Below, one piece after another: positions 47,440 through 57,244 of a DNA stretch of 64,000 bases. Both the position numbers and the translations under genes were made by a program. The stretch lies in assembly GCF_001649575.2 (NCBI RefSeq), contig NC_051432.1, forward strand, positions 23,728,710 through 23,792,709, given 5' to 3'. The notes beneath the pieces were generated by a model, which was given only the letters and a program-made list of their open reading frames with translations, had not been told where the DNA came from and searched no databases. The stretch is from Kryptolebias marmoratus. Lineage: Eukaryota > Chordata > Actinopteri > Cyprinodontiformes > Rivulidae. How positions within the stretch are numbered: position 1 is the first letter of the stretch; every line of letters begins with the position of its first letter.

Positions 47440-48545
47440 TTGAAAATGTGGACGATGTTAGAGGGTTGGACATACCATGATCAGCTGGGACTGCAGTTTG
47501 ATCTCGAGCCACTGGAGGGTGATCTTTAGTTCTTTAACCTCTGTGCTTCTCCTGACAAAAGTGTCTGAACTGATGTTTTCCTCCTTCTCCACAACTAAAA
47601 TCTTTGCAGAAATACATCACACACATACGTTACTACTCCAGTCAGCTCTTTCAAAGTCATTCGAACTAACCTGTGACTTCACTTCTCACCTTGGTCTGAT
47701 ACCGCACCTCCGGATCCTCGCGATCAGAGCCTCGTGGTGTTCCCTCATCTCTGTCATGACCTGGTTCTGATACACAGAGGAAGGAGAATCCTCAGACCGA
47801 TCTCAGTCCTCAGCAGAAGCGGCTCCTGCAGGGGATAAGGGGAACATTTCAACCCTTCAGTGTAAAAACTCAAAAGAATCTTTGTTTTATTATTTATTTT
47901 ATTAAATGGAGTGCTGATGCTGTATTACATGAATGTTTTTGGTTGTTTGATCTGATCTGTGGGTTAGAGGTGGTGTGCAAACAGAAACAATGAGCTAATG
48001 GAAGAAGAGAAGAATACATGGAAATGGGCAGAGAGAAGAGGGGCAGCACTGGGAAAAGCACGAAGCAACAGAGATGTTGTTGAAAACGGTAATCTGACAG
48101 TATTTCCTCTGTTTTATCAGGGGTAAAACAGAAGTCATGCATGAATACTGATTAGTTTTGGGCACAACAGAACGATAAGTGGTTGAAATTATTGTTGCTC
48201 CCCATCTTAGCTGCACTCTTACCTCTTTGTGGTTCTTCTTCTTCAGCATGATGAGCTCACCCCTCAGCGACTCAGACCGACCCTCCAGGTTCAGTCCGTC
48301 CAGGGTGCTCCTCTGTGAAACATTACCGCTGTCCTCAGCCAACCTCGTGTTCCGTTCAGGCTCATACCTGCGAGGACAGAACAGGCCAGGGAGGTTTCAG
48401 TGATTCATTGAGGTCACGCTCCGATGCATGAGTGAAATATCACTTCAGTAGCAGGATTAAAAAACGCTTACTGCATGTTTGAATCCTCAGTAGCCAGTTT
48501 TGCGCAGCCACTGGCCTGAACGGCAGCAGGCAACATGCATCCCTT
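47440..48545 (-). pseudogene. Inverted partial type I keratin pseudogene, closest to keratin C
   Basis: Minus-strand remnants of keratin exons 2-5 with their splice sites. Exon 2 remnant 48472 to about 48540 (ends KLATEDSNMQ then GTAAGC). Exon 3 48223-48367, 145 bp instead of 157, still open (GELIMLKKKNHKE). Exon 4 47690-47825, 136 bp instead of 162, frameshifted so the normal frame meets TGA inside what was NQVMTEMREH. Exon 5 47476-47601, full 126 bp and open (STEVKELKITLQWLEIKLQ). No head exon or rod end is present. The introns align to those of keratin C; in particular about 300 bp before exon 4 are nearly identical to 54895-55201. With frameshift and missing ends it cannot encode a filament protein. 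Orientation is opposite to the three intact genes. Confidence 0.85.
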
Positions 48546-48549
48546 CAAG

Positions 48550-50800
48550 AAATGTTAGGCCTTGATCAAGATTTATATCAAACATGGATAAGTTCAGGTT
48601 TAAAACATTTATATCTCAGAGTTGTTCCCTAACTTAAAGACTGTCCATGCTTAATATTTTCAGAAAGTTGTGCAATCCCACCCCCGCTAAGTGATCAAAC
48701 AAGTCAAACAAGTGATGCAGAAACCCACGAACGGCTCGCAGCACTACTTTCTCCCTTTCAAAACAATCCTTTCTCCAATCAGAGCTAAACAGATCTTTAT
48801 CATTTAAGGGCTGAAAGGTGTTTCTAGCCCTGCCATAAAACACCCACACCCTCAGAGAAAAACCCTGCGGAATCCACATCTGATAAAGGACTGAGGCCTG
48901 TCAGGAGGAGGAACCACACCTTTGTGTCGCCATAATCTGTCAAAGCAGAATTTGTTTTCAGTTTGTGACAGAAACTGTCAGGGAAGTTCATTACTGAATC
49001 CAAAAGCACTGACACAAAGTTCAGAGTTTTAACTCGAGAAAATCACAACGAATGACGGGACATCCAGTGCTTAGAAAAGTTTCCCTCCAAGTTTTCACAT
49101 TTAATCATTTAAATATAGTTTCATGATTATTGTTTCTTTCAAACTACTTTCACTTCTTTACCCATTCATCAAAATGTTCAGTTTGACTGGGAAAAGTATT
49201 TGTACCTTTTATACTTTACTTTATTTCAAATGAAATTCCCCTTAGAAATACATGGAGATTTCTTCAATTGCTTCAAAACATTGTTCCTTTTGAAATCAGC
49301 GTATTTAAACAATTTGGTCTTTTCTTATTTTGACATAAGGTTTTAAATATGATTTGACAAATTTTAGCTAGAGTTCAGCTAATTCATTTTTTTGCAAAGC
49401 TTTTTTGTTTTTTGCAAATTTAAACTTTTTGCAACAGTTTTGCCCATTTTAACTTTTACCAACAATTCAGCTAATTTGACCTTTTAGCTGCTGTTGAGGT
49501 AAGCTTATTTTTTCACTGTTCTGCCCAGTTTATCTTTTGTTCTGCTTGTTTTCACTTTAACAAATAAGTTTCAGCATCTTCAACAAATTTCAGCAGTCAT
49601 TCAGCCCTCAGCCTTTACACAGAAAATGCAAAACGTTTCTAGTTAGGATTTAATTTGCTGACAAAAGTCAAGAAGTAAATATTTTGATCTAACTTTATTC
49701 GTCCGCTTCAGGAGTGTAATTTGTTCTCAGCAGCAGAAACAAAGCTGAGAAGCTGCAGATGTTTGCCTTAAGCTGAATTTCTTTGAACAATTCAGAAGCA
49801 GTTTGATGCCTAAAGTAAGAGTACAGACGTCTGTCATAATGTCAAAAATACTTAAATAAACAGTTCTGATTCTGAACGGGATAATTCAACAAATTGTTTC
49901 CACATCAGCATTTTGACATTTCACAGCAGGTAAAACAAACCACTAAATCTCTCCAATTAAAACAAAATTATTTTTACATAATTCATGATTACTACACCCG
50001 ACAAACCTCGGCGTGCAAACCAAACTCTGGCATCTCTAATCAGGAAGAGAATCAGCAGGATTTCCTGAGGCTGTTTCCAGAGGGATTCAAGCAGAACAAC
50101 ATTTTACAACTTAAAGCAAAAAAAAAAACATGTTAAAAAGGATTAAGTACAAAGAAAAAAAGCTGTGGTTCAAGCCTGCCGAGTCGATCAGGCTGCTCAG
50201 TTACTTAGTTCAAAGACAAGCCCTCGAGGCTTTAGAAAGAGGAAGGTGAGATTACAAAACTTAACTTCAGTTTAAAGAAAATGCTTCTTTAGTCCCAATT
50301 TTAGCATCAAATGACAGTTCTGAGAAGGTGTAAATAAAGAAATTGACATTTATCTTCGGGTGGTTTAAAGCTTCAATGAGAAATTGAATTATGCATGTTT
50401 TTGGGGATGATTGCACAAAAGATAAATGTCTTTTTTTGTTTTTACTGGAAGCTCAGGTAATTTACCTGTGCAGTAATATATTGGAGATCTAACAGTCTGT
50501 GGTGGCAGGTGGCATCTGGTTGGAGAGTTAACGACCTTCATGGCTCACAACTGAAGCACGGGGAGGTTCGTTCTCAACTCCTCTTTGTTGTCATAAAAAC
50601 ATTTTAAAAATGTTGTTTTACGAATGATTGTGTAACAGTTTAATTAAGTAAAACAGGAGAAGACTTTATTCCTCACTACAAACACGTACAATTGAAACTC
50701 TGTTTGCCACTGCACTTCTGTATTTTTTAAAATACTGCTTTAGTTTTAAATTTGCTAATATATTTTTTCCTTTCTGTATATATTTATCCAGCCGTCCAGC
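48550..50800. other. Intergenic, AT-rich
   Basis: No gene supported. Contains a TTTTAGCT/TTTGC-rich low-complexity stretch at 49360-49560 related in composition to the AGCTAAAAG arrays, and otherwise unremarkable DNA. Confidence 0.45.
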
Positions 50801-50820
50801 CGTCTGTCCTTCTGTCTGTC

Positions 50821-50959
50821 CATCCATCCATCCATCCATCCATCCATCCATCCATCCATCCATCCATCCATCCATCCATCCATCCATCCATCCATCCATC
50901 CATCCATCCATCCATCCATCCATCCATCCATCCATCCATCCATCCATCCATCCATCCAT
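50821..50959. repeat. (CATC)n microsatellite, about 35 units
   Basis: Nearly pure tetranucleotide array. On the minus strand it is (GATG)n and directly follows the LINE fragment at 50960-51460, so it is most likely the expanded 3' tail of that element. Open frames through it on both strands are artefacts. Confidence 0.93.
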
Positions 50960-51460
50960 TATCTGCTGCTTGTTCCAGAGTTGGGTCACGGAGTCAACCT
51001 GAGCAGGGAAGCCCAGACATCTCTCTCCATAGCCCTCTCTTCCACCTCTTCCAGGAGGATTCCAAGGTGTTCCCAGGCCAATCGAGACACATAGTCTCTC
51101 CAGTGTGTCCTGGGTCTTCCCTGGGGTCTCCTCCCAGTTGGACATACTCAGAACACCTCCCTAGGGAGGCGTCATTACCAGATGCCTGAACCACCTCAAC
51201 TGGCTCCTCTCGATGTGGAGGAACAACAGCCCTAATCTGAGCCCCTCCAGGATTACTAACCTCTCACCTTATCTCAAAGGGAGAGCCCAGCTACCCTGTG
51301 AAGAAAACTAATTTCAAACGCTTGTATCTAAGATCTCATTCTTTCGGTCCCTACCCAGAGTTTATGACCACAGGTGTGGTTGGTAACGTAGACCGAGGTA
51401 TGTGACTTCAGATTTGGGAAGCTGATCCTCATCATCATGCCGGTCACTTCACACTCCTTT
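50960..51460 (-). mobile_element. RTE-like LINE 3' fragment
   Basis: On the minus strand the sequence reads RWFRHL, then [20 protein letters not shown] and [10 protein letters not shown], which matches the degenerate C-terminal end of fish RTE-type LINE proteins (consensus [20 protein letters not shown]). The ATGG tail on the 3' side fits. Truncated at 5' and frame-broken; no reverse-transcriptase domain remains. Confidence 0.7.
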
Positions 51461-51879
51461 CTGCCACTTTTTAGTACTAATTTATTTATATTTGTAGTAA
51501 TTTATTCTATTGTGCACCGTCTAACCAACAAAACCCCTTCAGTCCAAATTCTGAAAAACAGGTAAAATGACTGAGCTATGCACTCCATCATAAATCCTTT
51601 GTTAACTTATAAAAGTCTTACATGGCTTCAGTGGTATTTGTTTAATTGCTGTGTTGAAAAAAAACAGACTGAGCAGGATTCTGCAGGTGATAATGAAACT
51701 GTCAGTCATCGTTAGTTCTGGCCTCACCCTGCTCATCAACAGGGCTGCTGACTGAGAAAGTTAAAAACAATTTACAAAAAAAGTCACTGTGACATTCTAG
51801 CTATGTGGTTGTTTCAGGTGCTCCTTCCTTCCCGAGTAGCCACTGTGAGAAAATTCGCACGAAATATTCTGCAATAGTT

Positions 51880-51966
51880 TTGCACCAGATGCCCTTCCTG
51901 CCACAACGTGGGCTCAAACCTGCAGCCTCGGGATTACAAGACAGCAGCACTGACCACCGAGCTATG
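51880..51966 (-). mobile_element. tRNA-derived SINE fragment
   Basis: On the minus strand TAGCTCGGTGGTCAGTG (A-box-like, 51948-51964) and GGTTTGAGCC (B box, 51911-51920) are spaced as in a tRNA promoter, with CTTGTAATCCCGAGGCTGCA between. The downstream part (GGAAGGGCATCTGGTGCAA) is a non-tRNA SINE body. Confidence 0.65.
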
Positions 51967-52374
51967 ATGTTTAAAAGCATATAAACGATAACTCTTCACT
52001 GAAACGAGAAACTACAACACTCACAAGGAGGGCAGAATGAGAAATACAACAAGCAAGATGTGTTTTAGTGAGCTTACATTACACTTGAGGATGGAAGACA
52101 ACAGTTTCTCCACTTTTTTTTTAGCCTTTTTCTTTGCAACAGAGGCCCTAAAATAAATAAAATATTCCACTAATACTCAAAACTAGGTTTTCCATAAGCA
52201 CGTTAGTTAGTAAGACGCCAGTAAATATTAAAGGTTTAGCACATGTTGCTCTTTTCATGCCAGATTTTAAACTAAAATCATGTACTGTTGCAAAAACGAT
52301 GGAGTTATATTTATTTTAGCCAAACCTTGACAATAACGTCATGCAAGATATTGTGCAATCTGTGAGCACTCCAA

Positions 52375-52605
52375 GTATGAACGTGTTACGAATGACTCGC
52401 AGCTGCTACCATGAAAAATTTTAGCATAAAATCTGTTAAAATGTGCTGAGTTATAGCCGTTTTTGTGTTTATAAGGCTGCTTAGATGTGGTGACTCCAAA
52501 GGTTAATAAGTTGTAAAAGTTTTTTTCAATGATTACTTTGAAAGTTTTATACACATCCACCCAGGGGTTCATGAGATATTTTGGTAACAGACAAAGCTGA
52601 CTCCA
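52375..52605 (+). repeat. Copy of the ~230-bp interspersed repeat
   Basis: Diverged copy: GACTCGCAGCTGCTACCA, TGAGTTATAGCCGTTTTTGT, GGGGTTCATGAGATATTTTG. Confidence 0.65.
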
Positions 52606-52639
52606 ATAATTAATAGCAAAGGGTGTAAACTAGTTTAAA

Positions 52640-53130
52640 TCCTATTTAACAAAGATAATTTTTGTGTCCATGTTGGAGCTGCTGAGTCCTCTGTAGCGCC
52701 TTTTACTTGCGGAGTGCCTCAGGGCTCTATACTTGGCTCCTTTTCTTTTTTCTTCGTACCTACTCCCTATCGGATCTATTCTCCGAAAACACGATATTGC
52801 CTTCCTCTTTTATTCAGATGACACCCAAATCTATATGCCACAAAAACAGGATAATCATGACTCTGTGAACGAACTACTGGACTGTGTCGGAGAAATTAGA
52901 AAATGGATGTCAGTGAACTCCAGCTGGTTCAGAACGCTGCTGCCCGACTTTTAACTGGTACCAGAAAACAAGAACCACATCCAATTTTAGCGTCACAACG
53001 CTGGCTTCCAGTTTGATTGATTTTAAAGATTGTTTATTTGTTTTTAAATGCATGCAGGGTCTCACTCCACAGTATCTGCCCTACCTGCTCCAGCTGTATG
53101 TTCCCTCCCCCTCAGTTCCTTTTGGTGGTC
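52640..53130 (+). mobile_element. L2/CR1-like LINE fragment with internal deletion
   Basis: The plus strand reads CGVPQGSIL then, after a frame change, FYSDDTQIYMP, the reverse-transcriptase palm motifs (the usual YADD is YSDD here), followed by LLDCVGEIRKWMSVN. It then jumps to the C-terminal block LQLVQNAAARLLTGTRKQE and LTPQYLPYLLQLY. This order with a missing middle marks a truncated, internally deleted L2-like element. Confidence 0.75.
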
Positions 53131-53645
53131 CCGAAGTCAAAGAGGAGGTTAAAAGGTGGCCGAGTGTTTTCGGTCGCTGCCCTGTTTAATTTTTTATGAT
53201 TTTATCAGCTAATTTGCATCATTTAAACTTTACAGAACATGCTCCCAAACATACGTTCTCTAGCTTACGTGAGAAAAATGAACTGCGGTCGCCTTTCCCC
53301 CTCCGGGCCCAGGTTTCACAGGGCTCAAAATTGTCACTGGTATGTGTTGTTTTTGTCACTGGTGTGCTCAATAAGGCTGCAGATGTCATGTATGGCGTTT
53401 TCTCGTGTCTTAACACCTAAAAGCAACTGGTGAAAGAATAATGCAATCACTGCCCTTCAGTGCAGAAACAAGAAAATGTGGAGTCACAAGTTTGACCTGA
53501 AAATATGAAAGCAACCCACCTCCCATTGATTACCACACCCAGGGTGATGAAGAGATAGCATAGTAAAATGTGGAATAATCTGTCAACTGCATTCCACCCT
53601 TTCAGCTAAAACTTCAAGTCCTTCCCCCTTTGCTGCATGTGGCAG

Positions 53646-53653
53646 CTATATAA
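53646..53653 (+). promoter_or_regulatory. TATA box of keratin C
   Basis: CTATATAA about 90 bp upstream of the ATG at 53738, leaving a leader of about 60 nt. Confidence 0.7.
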
Positions 53654-53737
53654 CCAAGGAGACCAGGTGATACTCGCTACTGCAGATCAACTCCTGTGAT
53701 CCTTCAGCATCCTTCGACCTGATCGAGACTCTTCAAC

Positions 53738-56700
53738 ATGTCTTTTAGCTCCAGATCCTACAGCCAGAATGTCAGCCAGAAGACCGTCAGTGTCTATGGC
53801 GGAGCAGGAGGTCGGGGCACCCGTGCCTCCACATCCGTATGCTTTTTGCCTGCACAAGGCCGAACCGATAACTATAACTTATCCTATAAGAGCTTTGGGG
53901 GTTCCCTTGGCCTGGGCAACACTGAGGGACTTGACCTTCACGTTGACGAAACTGAGAAGGCCGCCATGCAGAACCTGAACAACCGTCTGGCCTCCTACCT
54001 GGAGAAGGTGCACAAGCTGGAGAAGGAGAACCAGCTCCTGGAAAAGCAGATCAGAGAGTGGTACGAAAGCAAAACTGTGACCACCCACGACTACAGCCAC
54101 TACTATGTCATCATCCAGGAGCTGCAGGACAAGGTGAGAGGCAACGATATGCAGGGGTTTCTTCTCCATCCTTTCACTGAGGGATCTGTTGATCTGTATT
54201 TCATGTTAGGACGCCTGAACCATTTTATATATTTCATTTAAGAAACATGTTGTACGTCTCTAATAAACTTTAAGAAATCTGAGCTGAAGCGTGTTTTCAG
54301 CTGACATCTGTGACTTTTTCTCAGATTCGGGCTGCCCTCGTGAGCAACTCTAAGGTCGTCCTGGATATTGACAATGCCAAACTGGCTGCTGATGATTTTA
54401 GAATGAAGTGAGTGTTTTCTCTCCTGTCACTGAAGTGATATTTCACACATACATCAGAGAATGAACCTCTCTGACCTGTTCTGTCCCCTCAGGTATGAGA
54501 ATGAGATGAGCATGAGGATGGCTGTAGAGGGCGACATAGCTGGACTGAAGAGGATGCTGGATGAAATGAATCTGATCAAAATGGACCTGGAGTCTCAGTA
54601 CGAGTCTTACAAGGAAGAGCTCATCATGATGAAAAAGAACCATGAGGAGGTAAGATATCAGTCAGAATAGGTAGCAAGTAACAGTGCAACAGTTTCATTA
54701 ACTTATTGATTTGGTAGGCTGCGTCAACACGTCTGTCTATGAAGTCTCTGCACAGAACCTGAAAATAAGTTACTACATCTATGATTAATTGAACACAGTT
54801 CAAAGTCATTCATGTTTCCAGTGGCAGCTGTTTACTGTATGATCAAACTGTCTCAATTTGTCTTATCCTTCTATTGTGTACTGAGCAAATGCATGACCTC
54901 TGTCTTACTCCTGATTAAACAGAGGAAATACTGTGTTAGGTTACTGTTTTCAAAAACCTCTCTGTTGCTTCATGCTTTTCCCAGTGCTGCCCCTCTTCTC
55001 TCTGCCCATTTCCATGTATTCTTCTCTTCTTCCATTAGCTCATTGTTTCTGTTTGCACAACACCTCTAACCCACAGATCAGATCAAACAACCAAAAACAT
55101 TCATGTAATACAGCATCAGCACTCCATTTAATCCAAATAAAACAAAGATTATTTTGAGTTTTTGCACTGAAGGATTGAAATGTTCCCCTTATCCCCTGCA
55201 GGAGCTGCTTGCGATGAGAAACCAGATAGGTGGTCAGGTTAATGTTAGTGTGGATGCTCCTTCCCCTGTGGACCTGAACCAGGTCATGACAGAGATAAGG
55301 GAACACTACGAGTCTCTGATTGCCAAGAATCGCAAGGATCTGGAGGCATGGTATCAAAACAAGGTGAGAAGTGAAGTCACAAAATTTTACAGTTCAAATG
55401 ACTTTTAAAGAGCTGACTGGAGTTGTAACGTGTGTGTGATGTTGTGTCTCTGCTCAGATTGCAACTGTGGAGGTGGAAGTTAAAGAAAGTTCAGACAGTC
55501 TTATGACGCAGCGCACAGAGGTTAAAGACCTGAAGTCCGTCCTCCAGAGGCTTCAGATTGAACTGCAGTCCGAGCTGAGCATGGTACGTCCAACCCCCAA
55601 ACTAACCCACGTTTTCAAAACTCAGTTTGAGTTCAGGATGATTTAGATCAGGGGTGTCCAATCCTGGTCCACGAGGGCCACTATCCTGCATGTATTCCTT
55701 GTTTCCCTGCTCCAACACACCTGATTCAGTGGTTTAATTCCCTCTTCATGTTACACAGAAGCCTGTTAATCACCCACTGATTCAAATCAGGTGATTTAGA
55801 TCAACTCTTGGTTTAAGAAAATGATAGCTGAAAACTAGAAAAATTACATTTTCTGCAAAAACGCATCGTGAATGCTGAGTGCTTAATGAATTTGTTAAAA
55901 AAAATTAGATGTTAATGCTAAAAAAAGCAGAACAACAGCTAAAAGATATAAGAACAACACACTCTCTAAAAGCTAAAAGAATGAAAAAACTAGCTAAAAG
56001 CTACATGTAGCAAAATGCTAACTATAAGCTAAAAGCAGAAAAAGGCTAGCCAAAATTAGCAAAAGGGCTAAAAAGAGCAAAAGGCTGTCTAAAAAATAAA
56101 AGTTACAAAAACCTAGCCTAAGGCTAAAAGTAGTAAAATATAGCTAACAGTGGATACAGGCAAAAGGTTAGCTAAAAGTAGCAGAAAAGTACCTATATCT
56201 AAAGTAGCAAAAGGCAAGCTTATTGCTAAATGTAGCAGAACATTAGCTAAAAGCGAATAGTAAAAAAAGACTAACCAAAAAGTACATTGTTTTAAGTGTT
56301 AAAAAATCTCAGATTTCATTTTTTTCTGCGCTCTCTGTGAAAATGGATCACTTTCTCATTTCATGGCTGGTTATCCTTCCTTTAACCTTTCACTAGTTTT
56401 TTTGTTGATCCTTCTTTTTCTGCTGGTGAATTGCTGCAACCAGCTGGTGATCTCCGTGAACCAACTCACAAAAATAAACAAAGATAGTGAGCAGAAATGT
56501 CAAATCATCATATTTAATTCTTGCAGACCTATTTTTGCTTTATTTATTTGAACAGAAATCCAGCCATAGACGTGTGCCATTTATCTCACATATAGCAACA
56601 AAGCAAATATTTCCTAAGCGCTGGCTGTGTATAACTTTTTCATACATCTGAAAAGTAATCCCATATCTTTGTTCTCCCACCACAACAGAAATCATCTTTG

Positions 56701-57209
56701 GAAGGAACCCTGGCAGAAACTCAGGTCCGCTATAGTGACAAACTGTCAGGTTTCCAGTTTGAGGTCACAAGCAAGGAGGATCAGTCTCTTCAGCTCAAAG
56801 CCGACAGGACTAAACTTAACGAGGAATTCGGCACGCTTCTGGACCTGAAGACCCGCCTGGAAAGCGAGATTGAGCAGTACAGGAGGCTGCTCGATGGAGA
56901 AGATGACAGGTGAGACCCGATGATAGGAGAGATGATGAGAATATTATGAATAAAATATATGACAGAGGTGCCAACTAATATCTTTTTTTTTGTCTCTCTT
57001 CTATTGACAGCTCAAAACAAGGTAAGAAGCTTTTTGTTCTTAAAATATTAGGAACATTTTAAAGCTTTTAGAAATAATATTTGCTGACAAGTCCTATTTC
57101 TTGTTCTTTTTTTCCAGTGATCACAAAGGTCATTACTGTGCAGGAGACAGTCATCGACGGAAAGGTCGTTCAGTCCAGCAAATCTGTTGGCGTGAATCAA
57201 ATTCAGTGA
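53738..57209 (+). CDS. Type I keratin C, about 415 aa
   Basis: Exons 53738-54133, 54325-54407, 54493-54649, 55202-55363, 55458-55583, 56689-56909, 57011-57021 (an 11-nt microexon) and 57118-57209; 1248 nt, in frame, all GT..AG. The head ([14 protein letters not shown], then [12 protein letters not shown]) lacks long Gly repeats. The rod opens [20 protein letters not shown] and closes [17 protein letters not shown]. Exon sizes 83/157/162/126/221 are canonical for type I keratins. The tail reads [20 protein letters not shown] and ends VNQIQ, similar to that of keratin A, whereas keratin B has a different short tail. Its introns are the closest relatives of those in the inverted pseudogene at 47440-48545. 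Role: acidic partner in keratin filaments of epithelia; subtype not assigned. Confidence 0.92.
55649..55800 (+). repeat. Dispersed repeat end in keratin C intron
   Basis: CAGGGGTGTCCAATCCTGGT followed by a CACACCTGATTCA block matches a noncoding repeat widespread in fish genomes, probably a non-autonomous DNA transposon. No second terminus found. Confidence 0.5.
55930..56285. repeat. Degenerate AGCTAAAAG-type array in keratin C intron
   Basis: Imperfect iterations of AGCTAAAAG, AGTAGCAAAA and GCAAAAGGCTAGC, like the array in the matching intron of keratin A (33185-33425). Confidence 0.7.
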
Positions 57210-57234
57210 AAAGTTGAAACCATCAGCAAAATTC

Positions 57235-57240
57235 AATAAA
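57235..57240 (+). terminator. Keratin C poly(A) signal
   Basis: AATAAA only 26 bp after the stop codon, giving a very short 3' UTR. Confidence 0.75.
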
Positions 57241-57244
57241 GATC

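Noticed and set aside
47476..48545. Inverted keratin as a fourth functional gene
   Set aside because: Exon 4 is frameshifted with an in-frame stop, exons 1 and 6 onward are missing, and exon 3 is shortened.
50666..51189. Long open frames of repeated Met-Asp-Gly-Trp (minus) and His-Pro-Ser-Ile (plus)
   Set aside because: Translation of the (CATC)n microsatellite and the adjoining LINE fragment; a tetranucleotide array is open by nature.
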